Notes under the pieces: model-generated
The model's input: the letters and a program-made list of their open reading frames with translations, nothing else
What the model was told of the DNA's origin: nothing
Databases searched by the model: none
Assembly (NCBI GenBank): GCA_965659115.1
Contig: CBFHUP010000004.1
Span: forward strand, 14,145 to 78,144
Origin: UBA8752 sp965659115
Lineage (GTDB): Bacteria; Bacteroidota; Bacteroidia; Flavobacteriales_D; Sanyastnellaceae
Direction of reading: 5' to 3'
DNA: 64,000 bases
Made by a program: the position numbers and the translations under genes
Part shown: positions 34,620 to 43,698 of the stretch, in pieces
How positions within the stretch are numbered: position 1 is the first letter of the stretch
How the letters are laid out: each line of letters starts with the position of its first letter

Positions 34620-36131
34620 TCAGTCGTTGAGCAAAGTGCGTCCCGTCATTTCCTCCGGAGCTTTGATTCCCATGAGGTGCAATACCGTTGGGGCCACATC
34701 TGCAAGAATACCGTCCCTCACCGCGCGGCTCTCGGGCTCGATGACCACCACGGGGACCAAATTCGTCGTGTGCGCCGTGTGGGGTGAACCATCGTCATTG
34801 CGGGCGTACTCAGCATTGCCGTGATCGGCGATGATCACGAAACGGTACCCCGCCGAGCGGCCAGCTTCGAGCACCCGCGCAAACTGCCTGTCCGTCTCTT
34901 CACAAGCGGCCACAACGGCCTCAAAAACCCCCGTATGGCCTACCATATCTGGATTGGCGAAATTTAAACACACAAAATCGGGTGCGGCATCTGAGCCCAT
35001 GGCACCGATAGCAGCATCGGCTACTCCTGCGGCACTCATGGTGGGTTGAAGGTCATACGTGGGCACTTTTGGGGAAGGCACCACAGCCCGCTTCTCACCA
35101 GGGAATTCCTCTTCCCGTCCCCCGCTAAAGAAGAATGTCACATGGGGATACTTCTCTGTTTCCGCCAAGCGCAACTGTGTCCCTGAGGCTGCCGACACGG
35201 CTTCTCCCAAGGTCATTTCTAAATTCGGTTTGTCGTAGAGCACCTCGACGCCCTTGAACCGGTCGTCGTAATTGGTCATGGTCACATAGTGCAAGTCAAT
35301 GGGGGCCATTCCTTGCTCTTCGAAAGCCTCTTGGGTCAATGCTGTGGTGATTTGGCGACAGCGGTCGGTCCGGAAATTGAAGCACAACACCACGTCGCCA
35401 GACCGCAGCAATCCGTCGACCCCTTCCATGACAGCAGGCTCTACAAACTCGTCTGTGGTGCCTGCTTCGTAAGCGTCCTGCATGGCCAATGCAGCACTAC
35501 CAAACGCCTTGCCCTTGCCGTGTACCATCGCGTTGTATGCTTTGGCGATGCGCTCCCATCTCCGATCGCGGTCCATGGCCCAATAGCGGCCGCACACAGT
35601 TGCAATGGCAGCCCCAGTTTCAGCGCATACGGCCTCCAATTCTTCGAGGTATCCCGCCCCCAATTTCGGGGCCGTATCCCGGCCGTCAGTAAAGGCGTGT
35701 ACCACTACCTCTGGCACTTCGGCATCGGCTGCGATCCGCAGCAAAGCGTGAAGGTGCTCTTGCTGGCTGTGGACTCCGCCCTTGCTCACAAGCCCCATCA
35801 AATGAAGCCGGCGCCCAGGGGCTTTGGCCTCAGACAGGGCCTCCTGCAAGGTCGGCTCTGTTGCCAATGAACCATCCGCGACCGCGCGGTCAATCCGCAG
35901 CAAGTCCTGGTAGACGATCCGACCAGCCCCGATGTTGAGGTGCCCTACTTCGCTGTTGCCCATTTGCCCCTCGGGCAGACCAACCTGCTCACCGTGCGTG
36001 GTCAAACGCGCATGGGGGTGGTCCGCCATGACGCCGTCAAAACACGGGGTATCGGCCATGTGCACAGCGTTGTTGTCGTTGGGCTGGCCGATTCCCCAGC
36101 CATCGAGAATGATGAGAGCAGTTTTATCCAT
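34620..36131 (-). CDS. gpmI: 2,3-bisphosphoglycerate-independent phosphoglycerate mutase
   Basis: A 503-residue Mn2+-dependent enzyme interconverting 3- and 2-phosphoglycerate in glycolysis. ALIILDGWGIG at the N-terminus, the nucleophile Ser in GQMGNSEVGHLNIGAGR, DGRDTAP, and the metal motif IIADHGNAEYARND are seen. A longer frame continues upstream by 59 codons without family similarity, so ATG at 36131 was chosen. A TACCTTCG box ends seven bases before that ATG (36139-36146), so the leader would be very short. Confidence 0.95.
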   Translation of the reverse strand: MDKTALIILDGWGIGQPNDNNAVHMADTPCFDGVMADHPHARLTTHGEQVGLPEGQMGNSEVGHLNIGAGRIVYQDLLRIDRAVADGSLATEPTLQEALSEAKAPGRRLHLMGLVSKGGVHSQQEHLHALLRIAADAEVPEVVVHAFTDGRDTAPKLGAGYLEELEAVCAETGAAIATVCGRYWAMDRDRRWERIAKAYNAMVHGKGKAFGSAALAMQDAYEAGTTDEFVEPAVMEGVDGLLRSGDVVLCFNFRTDRCRQITTALTQEAFEEQGMAPIDLHYVTMTNYDDRFKGVEVLYDKPNLEMTLGEAVSAASGTQLRLAETEKYPHVTFFFSGGREEEFPGEKRAVVPSPKVPTYDLQPTMSAAGVADAAIGAMGSDAAPDFVCLNFANPDMVGHTGVFEAVVAACEETDRQFARVLEAGRSAGYRFVIIADHGNAEYARNDDGSPHTAHTTNLVPVVVIEPESRAVRDGILADVAPTVLHLMGIKAPEEMTGRTLLND

Positions 36132-36138
36132 TGCGGCG

Positions 36139-36146
36139 CGAAGGTA
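36139..36146 (-). promoter_or_regulatory. Candidate -7 box of gpmI
   Basis: Minus strand TACCTTCG (five of six fixed positions), then CGCCGCA, then ATG. The implied 5' leader is only a few bases. Confidence 0.4.
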
Positions 36147-36178
36147 CCCTTTGAAATGGGCTGAGGCACTGTCAGAGC

Positions 36179-37009
36179 TTAAGCCCGCTGGCGCCATGTC
36201 ACCCTGGTCATGTTGTGCGGGTTTGCGTCTGCTTGTTGGGGGGTCAAAATTCCCATTCGAAACACATCCAACGCAGCAACTTGCGGGTCTGATGCCAACT
36301 GAACCCACGCGTCATGCATGTCCACGGACCATCGAATGTCGTCTATGACCGCTATGAAATCAGGCGATAGCACAGGCTGAATGCTCCGCCATTGTTCCAA
36401 GAGGATCTCCCCTTCGTGACAACCGTCGAGAAACACCACGTCGAATGGCCCGTTGGCAGAAACGACCGCGGGCAGGGTTTGTTCAAACGGCCCCGGAATG
36501 ACGCGAACGTCTGCCCCCTTGTCGGAGTGTACCTGCAAACGGCGTTTTGTCCATGCAGACAATGCGTCGCTTCCCTCCAACCCGATATATGAAGACCCTT
36601 TCTGAGCCCCAGAAAGCAGGTAATCCCCGCCAGAACCCAAACAAGTTCCCAATTCCAAGATGCGCACGGGGCTTGGCTTGGCTTGGCCTGCTGCCCTCGC
36701 CGCCGCCATCAGCCACTGCCCTTTGCGGGGGTCAGAAGATGCGGATGCGGCCATGTCGGCTACCAAAGATTTTCTGAGCCTTCCCTCTGCTGGACACCCC
36801 GCTCCAAAATCGCGCCATTCCACCTCCTCCGTGGCCTTCCTGAGCTCCCGCTCCCTTTGCTTTACATCACTGAAAAACTGCAGTTTACACACCTCATCCC
36901 AAGACGCTATGCACCGTGAAAGCGCAGCGTCTGAAACCTGGATTTTATCCAGTCTTCCCCACCCTGCAAGCCATTTAGACCAACCCCGCAATCCCAATGT
37001 GCGATTCAT
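36179..37009 (-). CDS. Class I SAM-dependent methyltransferase
   Basis: A 276-residue protein. The SAM-binding glycine-rich motif is LELGTCLGSGGDYLL, followed by GLEGSD (acidic ribose-binding residue), and FDVVFLDGCHEGE with the motif-4 Asp and an O-methyltransferase-like His. A helical N-terminal third (about residues 1-95) precedes it. It resembles a catechol/caffeoyl-type O-methyltransferase, but the substrate is unknown. A TTG-initiated extension reaches the tRNA-Val boundary at 37054; ATG at 37009 is preferred. Confidence 0.78.
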   Translation of the reverse strand: MNRTLGLRGWSKWLAGWGRLDKIQVSDAALSRCIASWDEVCKLQFFSDVKQRERELRKATEEVEWRDFGAGCPAEGRLRKSLVADMAASASSDPRKGQWLMAAARAAGQAKPSPVRILELGTCLGSGGDYLLSGAQKGSSYIGLEGSDALSAWTKRRLQVHSDKGADVRVIPGPFEQTLPAVVSANGPFDVVFLDGCHEGEILLEQWRSIQPVLSPDFIAVIDDIRWSVDMHDAWVQLASDPQVAALDVFRMGILTPQQADANPHNMTRVTWRQRA

Positions 37010-37035
37010 GTCGGCAATTTCGGGCTTCCTTGCCC

Positions 37036-37043
37036 TATTTTTG
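37036..37043 (+). promoter_or_regulatory. -7 promoter box of tRNA-Val
   Basis: TATTTTTG is an exact match to TAnnTTTG and lies 11 bases before the tRNA, the same spacing as for tRNA-Phe. Confidence 0.65.
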
Positions 37044-37054
37044 TACCTCTTCAA

Positions 37055-37132
37055 GGGCGGTTAGCTCAGCTGGTTCAGAGCACCTCGTTTACACCGAGGG
37101 GGTCGGGGGTTCGAGTCCCTCACCGCCCACCA
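37055..37132 (+). tRNA. tRNA-Val (anticodon TAC)
   Basis: A 78-nt gene including an encoded CCA. Acceptor strands GGGCGGT and ACCGCCC pair, the D arm is GCTCAGCTGGTTCAGAGC, the anticodon stem-loop is CCTCG-TTTACAC-CGAGG with TAC at 37090-37092, and the T arm is GGGGGTTCGAGTCCCTC-like. Unlike the other two tRNAs here it carries CCA, possibly by chance of the downstream sequence. Confidence 0.97.
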
Positions 37133-37366
37133 TGGCAACCTGTTGCCTAAACAGTGCGTATCTTAAGGAAGGATATGTTTGTTAGAGTCAGTCGCAAGAC
37201 ACAGAAGAACCACAGTGGCGCTTATTGTGCCCCTTCCTTTCCCACTTTGGATGGGGTTAGTCAGCTTACTTCTCGAAAGGACATCACTTGTTCCTCCTGC
37301 TCTCCAACTCGCCCTGTAGCCAGCAGCCAACCCATGCGAACTCAGCCAGAAACGAAGCACCCTGCA
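37133..37366. other. Intergenic region between tRNA-Val and the haloperoxidase-like gene
   Basis: A 234-base stretch open in the frame of the following gene, but coding for a Cys/Ser/Arg-rich peptide without signal-peptide character, so it is treated as non-coding. TTAAGGAAGGATATG near 37162-37176 contains a purine-rich string before an ATG. No hairpin with a T tract and no exact TAnnTTTG box was found. Confidence 0.5.
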
Positions 37367-39535
37367 ATGCGCACTTTACTCTTCTTCGCCCTGTTGCTCC
37401 CCCTTTCCACCTTTGCCCAAGCCGAAAGCGAGCATGACGTGGCCTATGAGTGGATTGAAGTTCAACTCAAAGGAATCCGTGTAGATTTTGCCCGTCCACC
37501 AATCCACGCTCGGAACCTCTACCATGTGTCCCTCGCGATGTATGATGCATGGGCCGTTTACGACGAGGTGGCCGAAACCGTCCTGTTGGGAAAAACACTG
37601 CAGGGATTCACCTCCGAATTTGACGGCATTTCAGAGAACATTTTGCCCTTTTTGATCATCGAGGATTCAAGGAAGGAAGCGATCTCCTATGCCGCCTACA
37701 GGGTGTTGTCCCACCGCTACGCCTCCTCGCCAGGCGTGGTCTCAGCGCAGGCGCGCTTTGACTCTCTGTTCACCTCGTTTGGATATGATCCGTCCCTGAC
37801 CTCCACCAATTACGTGAACGGTTCCCCAGCCGCATTGGGAAACTACATCGCGGAGCAGGTCATCGATTTTGGGATTCAGGACGGTGCCAATGAGGTGTTT
37901 GATTACCTCAATGTTTACTATGAACCCTTCAACGATCAACTCGTGGTTTCTGATCCTGGAAACCCCACGATTGTCGACCCTAACCGCTGGCAGCCTTTGG
38001 CCATCAATGGCTTTGTAGACCAATCCGGTCAAGTGTTGGACAGCTCGCCCCCTTTCCAGAGCCCAGAGTGGGGTTGGGTCGCGCCCTTCGCATTGGAAGA
38101 CACACAAGTGGCACTTTACGAGCGCAATGGCGAAACGTGGCCGACTTGGCTCGATCCAGGCGCACCCGTTTACATTGGGGGCGACCAGCCTGCCGATGCA
38201 GACAGCATGTACAAGCACCACTTCGCCATGGTCAGCATTTGGCAGTCACACCACGATCCTTACAACGGTGTCATGGTCGATGTGAGCCCCGCCAACATTG
38301 GCAACGCTCCTGAATTTCCAGAAACGCTGGACGGGTACGGTGAGTTTTACAATTACATGGAGGGCGGTGATGCCGGCACGGGCCATGACCTCAACCCCAT
38401 CACGGGACTCCCCTATGATGAACAAGTTGTGCCCTTGGGCGACTACTCTCGGATCTTGGCCGAATTCTGGGCCGATGGCCCCGACAGCGAAACGCCTCCT
38501 GGCCACTGGTTCAGCATCTTCAATGAGGTGATGGCACACCCCGATTTCACTTACGATTGGATGGGCGAAGGCGATGAAATCGACCCCTTGGAGTATGAAG
38601 TGAAAGCCTACCTGACACTGGGTGGGGCGGTGCACGATGCCGCCATCTCTGCGTGGAGTGTGAAAGGGTATTACGATTATGTGCGGCCCGTCTCTGCCAT
38701 ACGCTACATGGCCGATCAGGGTCAATCCACTGACCCTGCGCTGCCGAGCTACAGCCCCAATGGCATCCCGTTGTATCCTGGTTTTGTCGAATTGATCGAT
38801 GACACCGACAGCCTTGCTGGCCCAGGTGGCGAAAACATCGGTAAAATCAAGGTATACACTTGGCAAGGGCCGGACTACATCGACACTTACGAGGACGACA
38901 ATGGCCTCGATGTTCCCGTGGATACCGCTGGCAACATTTCAGGGGTGGGCTGGATTCTGGCCGAAAACTGGTGGCCATACCAACGCCCCAGTTTTGTGAC
39001 CCCTCCCTTTGCGGGTTATGTGTCGGGTCACTCGACGTTTAGCCGGGCCTCCGCAGAAGTGCTGACTGCCGTTACTGGCGACCCCTTCTTTCCTGGAGGC
39101 ATGGGAGAGTTCGAATGCCCTCAAGACGACTTCTTGGTCTTTGAAGTGGGCCCCAGTGTAGACGTCACCTTGCAATGGGCCACCTATTATGATGCTGCGG
39201 ACCAATGCAGTCTGTCTCGAATTTGGGGCGGCATTCACCCCGTAACCGATGACATCCGAGGGCGGCAAATGGGCATCGCGTGCGGAACACAATCTGTAGC
39301 GCTGGCCAACTCCTACTTCGACGGCTCCATCAACAATACCTGTGGTTTCGGTCCTTATGGCGGCTGTCTCGGAGACTTGGATGGCGATGGTGCCCAAACA
39401 GTGGAAGACGTGCTGTACATGCTGGCCAACTTTGGCCACATTGGCCCTCACCCTGCTGACATCGATCTCGATGACCTCGTGGGTACCACGGACCTGCTGA
39501 TTCTGCTCGGTATCTACGGTTGCCAGTGCCCCTGA
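37367..39535 (+). CDS. Secreted vanadium-haloperoxidase/PAP2-like protein with dockerin-like C-terminus
   Basis: A 722-residue protein. A signal peptide (about residues 1-18, LPLSTFAQ/AES) is followed by a long helical PAP2/vanadium-haloperoxidase domain with all active-site elements: K433 and R440-P441 (KGYYDYVRP), S553-G554-H555 (YVSGHSTFS) and R618 with H624 (RIWGGIHP). The last ~55 residues hold two dockerin-like Ca2+ motifs (GDLDGDGAQTVEDVLYML; ADIDLDDLVGTTDLLILL), and no T9SS sorting domain. It could oxidise halides or act as a phosphatase; the complete site favours activity, but not which. ATG at 37367 gives the signal peptide. It is convergent with folC (adjacent stops). Confidence 0.85.
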   Translation: MRTLLFFALLLPLSTFAQAESEHDVAYEWIEVQLKGIRVDFARPPIHARNLYHVSLAMYDAWAVYDEVAETVLLGKTLQGFTSEFDGISENILPFLIIEDSRKEAISYAAYRVLSHRYASSPGVVSAQARFDSLFTSFGYDPSLTSTNYVNGSPAALGNYIAEQVIDFGIQDGANEVFDYLNVYYEPFNDQLVVSDPGNPTIVDPNRWQPLAINGFVDQSGQVLDSSPPFQSPEWGWVAPFALEDTQVALYERNGETWPTWLDPGAPVYIGGDQPADADSMYKHHFAMVSIWQSHHDPYNGVMVDVSPANIGNAPEFPETLDGYGEFYNYMEGGDAGTGHDLNPITGLPYDEQVVPLGDYSRILAEFWADGPDSETPPGHWFSIFNEVMAHPDFTYDWMGEGDEIDPLEYEVKAYLTLGGAVHDAAISAWSVKGYYDYVRPVSAIRYMADQGQSTDPALPSYSPNGIPLYPGFVELIDDTDSLAGPGGENIGKIKVYTWQGPDYIDTYEDDNGLDVPVDTAGNISGVGWILAENWWPYQRPSFVTPPFAGYVSGHSTFSRASAEVLTAVTGDPFFPGGMGEFECPQDDFLVFEVGPSVDVTLQWATYYDAADQCSLSRIWGGIHPVTDDIRGRQMGIACGTQSVALANSYFDGSINNTCGFGPYGGCLGDLDGDGAQTVEDVLYMLANFGHIGPHPADIDLDDLVGTTDLLILLGIYGCQCP

Positions 39536-40741
39536 TCAGGCGCGCTCTGACTTCAGGAAGGCCAAGGCCTCACCTACTGTAAAGACACTGCCCAGCACTG
39601 CAACGAGCTCGTCTCCAGTGCGCTCAGTCATTGCGGTCCCCACCGCATCGGCTATCGTTTCGTGAACTGGCCCCAGCCGGCCTTGCTCTTTGGCGCGCTG
39701 CTGCAATTCGTGCACGGGCATCGCGCGCGGCACATCTGCGGCGCACCAGTGGTGAGCAGCGGCAGGAGGCAAGCAGGCCAAAGCTTCTTCGATGTCCTTG
39801 TCGGCTACGGCCGCGTATACGATCCTCAAAGGCCGCTCCAATGCCGACAATGCCCTGCCGGTGGCCGTGAGTCCTTCCACGTTGTGGGCACAGTCCAAGA
39901 TGATATCGCCGCCCCAACGTTGCCAGCGCCCTTCAAGACCCCAACCGGCAGGGCCTAATTCAAGCACCGTTTCATCGCTGGGAGCACCCCCGAGCAGCGC
40001 CAAAATCCGACGGGCCACCCCGCGGTTCCGAGACAGCCATGCCGGTCCTTCTTGTGGCGTGGGATCGGTCAACCCATCGTAGACCTCCACCCCCAGTCGC
40101 AATGACCGCTCCAGCACCACGGAGCGCGCCTCAGGCGGAAGCACGCCGAGCACACATGGCACCCCTTCTTTGAGAATGCCCGCTTTCTCGCCCGCAATGG
40201 ACCTGAGGTCATCGCCAAGAAACTGCTGGTGGTCCAAGCCGATTGAAGTGATGGCCGTCACCAGCGGAGCAGGAAAGATGTTGGTGGAATCGAGCCGCCC
40301 GCCCATGCCTGTCTCCAAGACCACAGTGTCGACGCCTGCATCTCGAAAGTGCACCAGGGCCATGCCGAAGATGAGCTCGAAAAAACTGGGCTTGAGTTCC
40401 GTCCACACAGCCTGATGATCGCGCACAAAAGCCGTAAACGCCTCCTTGGAGATCATCTCTCCATCGATGCGGATCCGTTCTCTCGGATCGTCGAGGTGAG
40501 GTGAAGTGTACAAGCCCACCTTGTTTCCGCGGCGGGTCAACGCCGCAGCCACAGCATGGCTGACCGAGCCCTTGCCATTGGTACCTGCGATGTGCACCAC
40601 CTTCAAGGACTGCTCAGGATGCCCGAGTGCAGCGCAGAGCGCCAGTGTCTTGGACAAATCAATCCGGTAGCGCACCGGTCCTGTCCGCTGAAACATGGGG
40701 AGCTGTTGGTAGAGCCAATCCAAGGTTTCTTGATACGTCAT
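39536..40741 (-). CDS. folC: Folylpolyglutamate synthase / dihydrofolate synthase
   Basis: A 401-residue Mur-ligase-like enzyme. The P-loop HIAGTNGKGSVSHAVAAAL starts at about residue 41; TSPHLDDPRERI and LETGMGGRLDSTN are the family signatures, and ILDCAHNVEGLTATG the C-terminal domain mark. It adds glutamate to dihydropteroate or folates. ATG at 40741 (MTYQETLDWLYQQLP) was chosen; the frame extends 17 codons into the upstream GNAT gene. The two-base gap to the GNAT stop suggests cotranscription. Confidence 0.93.
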   Translation of the reverse strand: MTYQETLDWLYQQLPMFQRTGPVRYRIDLSKTLALCAALGHPEQSLKVVHIAGTNGKGSVSHAVAAALTRRGNKVGLYTSPHLDDPRERIRIDGEMISKEAFTAFVRDHQAVWTELKPSFFELIFGMALVHFRDAGVDTVVLETGMGGRLDSTNIFPAPLVTAITSIGLDHQQFLGDDLRSIAGEKAGILKEGVPCVLGVLPPEARSVVLERSLRLGVEVYDGLTDPTPQEGPAWLSRNRGVARRILALLGGAPSDETVLELGPAGWGLEGRWQRWGGDIILDCAHNVEGLTATGRALSALERPLRIVYAAVADKDIEEALACLPPAAAHHWCAADVPRAMPVHELQQRAKEQGRLGPVHETIADAVGTAMTERTGDELVAVLGSVFTVGEALAFLKSERA

Positions 40742-40743
40742 GC

Positions 40744-41646
40744 TTAGCCCAATTCGTAAGAGGTCACCCCGAATGTGCGGCCGATGGGCCAATCGGGCAT
40801 AGGACCGTGTACCATTCGGGCCACCTCGAAAACCGGCTCAGCACCCCGTTCCTTCAATAGGTTCACCGCAGCACTGTGGTTCATGGGCACATCGATGAAT
40901 ACCGACTCCCCGGGAGCTTCTGCGAGACAGGCGTCCAGCAAAGCAGCGCCAATCTCAGGAGTGTCCGCAAACAGCGGACCAATCCGGCGTCCTTCAGACG
41001 CCAAACGCAATGCGGCCCAACCATAGAGACGTCCCCCTTGCGTAAACCGAAAGACCCGCGCGCCAGGTTGGGCTACCCAAGCGGCCAAAAACTGGGGGCG
41101 GTCGAACATAAAACAGTCCTTGTCATATCGGTTCAACGCGTCCAAGTCGCCCGCTCCTTCCACGATCGACGGATGACGCTCGGCCTGTTGGCCCACACAT
41201 TGGTGGCGAATGTTGGCGTAGGTCTTTTTGAATCCCCCTTTGGCATAAAAAGGCTGCAAGTCCACCACGCCATCCATGCCCATTGCAGCGTGTTCGTGCA
41301 GCCTTTTGCGCAAGGTATCGCGGCGTTGAATCCACAGGTGTCGGCCGATGCCCCTACCCCGCCATTCCGGGCGCACCAAAAAGAACCCCATGAATCCGAA
41401 AGCTCTGCCGTAGCGGACCACGCTGCCCCCTGCGATGAGCTCCCCTTGCCAATGGAATCCCCTGTAGCCTTGAGGGTCCTGAATCCAGAAAGCCTCGCGG
41501 TCGTGAACCCCTGGGTTCCAACCTTCGAAATCGCACCAATCCATCAGCACGTCGAAATCCGACCGGTCCAACGTATTGAATGTGAGGTCCTGAATGAAAT
41601 CCGCACTGAAATCCGGTGGGACGGAACCTTGGGGCCACCCGCTCAC
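40744..41646 (-). CDS. GNAT family N-acetyltransferase (two-domain)
   Basis: A 300-residue protein. An N-terminal GNAT domain (about residues 20-150) has the acetyl-CoA loop VRPEWRGRGIGRHLW; a second, acetyltransferase-18-like domain (about 160-295) follows with RVFRFTQGGRLYGWAAL and GPLFADTPEIGAALLDA. The layout resembles the YitH/HolE-like group; the acceptor is unknown. It overlaps the tonB stop by four bases at its start and is two bases from folC. Confidence 0.82.
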   Translation of the reverse strand: MSGWPQGSVPPDFSADFIQDLTFNTLDRSDFDVLMDWCDFEGWNPGVHDREAFWIQDPQGYRGFHWQGELIAGGSVVRYGRAFGFMGFFLVRPEWRGRGIGRHLWIQRRDTLRKRLHEHAAMGMDGVVDLQPFYAKGGFKKTYANIRHQCVGQQAERHPSIVEGAGDLDALNRYDKDCFMFDRPQFLAAWVAQPGARVFRFTQGGRLYGWAALRLASEGRRIGPLFADTPEIGAALLDACLAEAPGESVFIDVPMNHSAAVNLLKERGAEPVFEVARMVHGPMPDWPIGRTFGVTSYELG

Positions 41647-42446
41647 TGCAATTCGAAGTTGAATTGGATCCAGCCGATGCGGGTCGGCTTGGTAGGGTGG
41701 CTGCTAAACTTGGCCGTCAATGCCGCCTCTTTGGCCAGGGCTACAAGTCGGCTGCTCGAGGTCGTGCTGTTGGCCGCGTCAAATCGAGCGTCGGTAACGG
41801 CACCTGATTTGTCTACGTAGATCTTCATTCTGACCACCCCCTCTTCGTCGGGCTTCCTGTCGAGGTTGGGCTCACCCACCATGGTGCCGCCCTCCAAAAA
41901 GCTGTCTCCGAACTCACCAGAAACCACCCCTGTGCCTTCGATCTGTCCATCTTCGGCACCACTGTTGCCTGTGCCCTGCTGCTGGCCCTCTGATCCGCCA
42001 CCACCAGAATTGCTGAACATCTGGCTCAACGCATTGGAAAGGTCATCCGAAATTTCTGGGTCTGGGTCCTCGACTTCCGTAGGGGCCTCGACCGGCTCTT
42101 CTTGGGTGGGAACGTCCACTTCGCTGACCTCCTGGGTTTCGATGGTCTCCACCGGGGCCACTTCCTCTGCTGTGGACGCGCTGACTTCCTGCTCCACGAC
42201 TTCTTCTACTTGCTCGGACGGAACTTCGGTCTCCCGGTCACCCCCCGCTTCATCGACGTTGCCGAAATCCGCCATGCCCACCGCTACGAACTGCTCGCCC
42301 GGCGGTGGTGTCACTTCTTGGAAAGCCACAAAAAAGAAGCAGGCCGCCAAGATGGCGGCATACGTTACCGTGGACAGCACGGCAGCGCGGCGGCGCTCCT
42401 TGCGTTCCAGGTCTTCCTGGTGGCGGTTCCAATCAAATCCTGACAT
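41643..42446 (-). CDS. tonB: Energy transducer TonB family protein
   Basis: A 267-residue TonB-like protein: a charged cytoplasmic N-terminus (DWNRHQEDLERKERRRAAV), one TM anchor (about residues 22-42), a long Glu/Val/Pro-rich and Gly/Ser-rich periplasmic linker (about 50-190) and a C-terminal TonB domain (GVVRMKIYVDKSGAVTDARF, about 205-225). It transmits energy from the adjacent ExbB/ExbD to outer-membrane receptors. The order exbB-exbD-tonB on the minus strand forms an operon with GNAT and folC. Confidence 0.88.
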   Translation of the reverse strand: MSGFDWNRHQEDLERKERRRAAVLSTVTYAAILAACFFFVAFQEVTPPPGEQFVAVGMADFGNVDEAGGDRETEVPSEQVEEVVEQEVSASTAEEVAPVETIETQEVSEVDVPTQEEPVEAPTEVEDPDPEISDDLSNALSQMFSNSGGGGSEGQQQGTGNSGAEDGQIEGTGVVSGEFGDSFLEGGTMVGEPNLDRKPDEEGVVRMKIYVDKSGAVTDARFDAANSTTSSSRLVALAKEAALTAKFSSHPTKPTRIGWIQFNFELQ

Positions 42447-42454
42447 ACCGCGTT

Positions 42455-42847
42455 TTAACGGGTGGGTTGAGCGCCGAGCATGACCTTCCAGTCGTTCGCC
42501 TTGGCCAAGCCGATGACTTCAACGGTCTGTCCCGTGGGAACAGCTTGGTCCACTTGCAGATACAACACCGGATCGGCCTGATCAGAAAACTTGACCATCA
42601 AGGCAGGCTCAATGTCGGCACGCGCAATCGCCACACCGTTGAGGTAATAGCTGCCATCGGGCTTGATGGACACCGTGAGCCGAGAGCTCGCACTGCTTGT
42701 GCCTTTGCTTTGGGGCAAGTCCACATTAACCCCGTTCGACACCAACGTCGACAGAATGATGAAAAAGATGAGCAGGAGGAACACGAGGTCCGTCATGGAG
42801 GACATGTTGCCTCCGGACTGCACTTGGTTGCGCTGGGAAAGGTTCAT
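42455..42847 (-). CDS. exbD: Biopolymer transporter ExbD
   Basis: A 130-residue ExbD of classical length. One TM helix (about residues 17-36, SSMTDLVFLLLIFFIILSTL) carries the conserved Asp, followed by a periplasmic domain (VDLPQSKGTSSASSRLTVSI, DGSYYLNGVAIARADIE). The start overlaps the exbB stop by one base and tonB begins eight bases after its stop, so it belongs to the exbB-exbD-tonB unit. Confidence 0.93.
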   Translation of the reverse strand: MNLSQRNQVQSGGNMSSMTDLVFLLLIFFIILSTLVSNGVNVDLPQSKGTSSASSRLTVSIKPDGSYYLNGVAIARADIEPALMVKFSDQADPVLYLQVDQAVPTGQTVEVIGLAKANDWKVMLGAQPTR

Positions 42848-43596
42848 CAGCGGGCGGGTTCCTCGAGAATGTCAATGAACTCCAGAGAACTGGCTTCCAT
42901 CTTGTGGATCACCTTGCTCACCCGGCTCACCAAGTGGTTGTAGGCCATGTAGGCGATAATGCCCACGATGAGGCCGACGATGGTGGTGATCATCGCCTGC
43001 TTTGTGCCGGAAGAGATGTCGTCCACGCGCACCATGCCTGCACTCTCCATGTCCAAAAAGACATTCACCATGCCGATGACCGTCCCCAAGAAACCAATCA
43101 TGGGTGCGGCCCCTGCAATGGTAGCGAGGGTGCTCAGATTGCGCTCCATGCTGTAGATCTCCAGCTTGCCGACGTTCTCGATGCTGGTCGAGATGTCCTT
43201 GAGCGGTTTGCCGATGCGCGCGATTCCTTTGTGAAGCATCCGTGCGATGGGGGTGCCACTTTGCTCGCAGAGGTTGCGCGCAGAGTCGAGGTTTCCGGCC
43301 GACAAGTAATCCTTGAGTTTGGCCATAAAATCCTTGTCCTCCTTGGCTGCCTTGCGGATCGCCATAGACCGTTCAAAGAAGATAAACAGCGCAATGAAGC
43401 TCATGATGGCCAGCGGCAGCATGATGTACCACCCACCCGAGATGAGCAATTCCATGATGGAGACATCGCGCGTGACGACCTCACTGGAGGCAGCTATAGC
43501 GTCTGCACCAGACCCAGGGTCTTGGACAGTGGTACCGCCGAGGGTCAAGTCCTGGATGCGCATCAGGACGAAGGAGGGAATGTAGGTTGCGATCAT
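42847..43596 (-). CDS. exbB: MotA/TolQ/ExbB proton channel family protein
   Basis: A 249-residue ExbB. A first TM helix (about residues 55-76, GGWYIMLPLAIMSFIALFIF) precedes a cytoplasmic loop and the conserved LSTLATIAGAAPMIGFLGTV motif plus TKQAMITTIVGLIVGIIAYM as the second and third helices. It has no clear cleavable signal peptide. First gene of the exbB-exbD-tonB unit; 102 bases separate it from nhaD, with no terminator visible. Confidence 0.92.
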   Translation of the reverse strand: MIATYIPSFVLMRIQDLTLGGTTVQDPGSGADAIAASSEVVTRDVSIMELLISGGWYIMLPLAIMSFIALFIFFERSMAIRKAAKEDKDFMAKLKDYLSAGNLDSARNLCEQSGTPIARMLHKGIARIGKPLKDISTSIENVGKLEIYSMERNLSTLATIAGAAPMIGFLGTVIGMVNVFLDMESAGMVRVDDISSGTKQAMITTIVGLIVGIIAYMAYNHLVSRVSKVIHKMEASSLEFIDILEEPAR

Positions 43597-43698
43597 GACG
43601 TGGGCTTGAAGTCCAACGCCGAAGGTCGCGGTTTCAGTATGCAGCTTGCGGTATGCCTTGCGCGTGTTTCCCCCCGCGCGGTGTTCACACTTGCCCCC

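Noticed and set aside
37010..37054. A TTG start for the methyltransferase at the tRNA-Val boundary
   Set aside because: It would run through the tRNA-Val promoter; an ATG at 37009 is available.
37154..37366. An extended start for the haloperoxidase-like protein
   Set aside because: The extra 71 residues are Cys/Ser/Arg-rich and would bury the signal peptide that begins at 37367.
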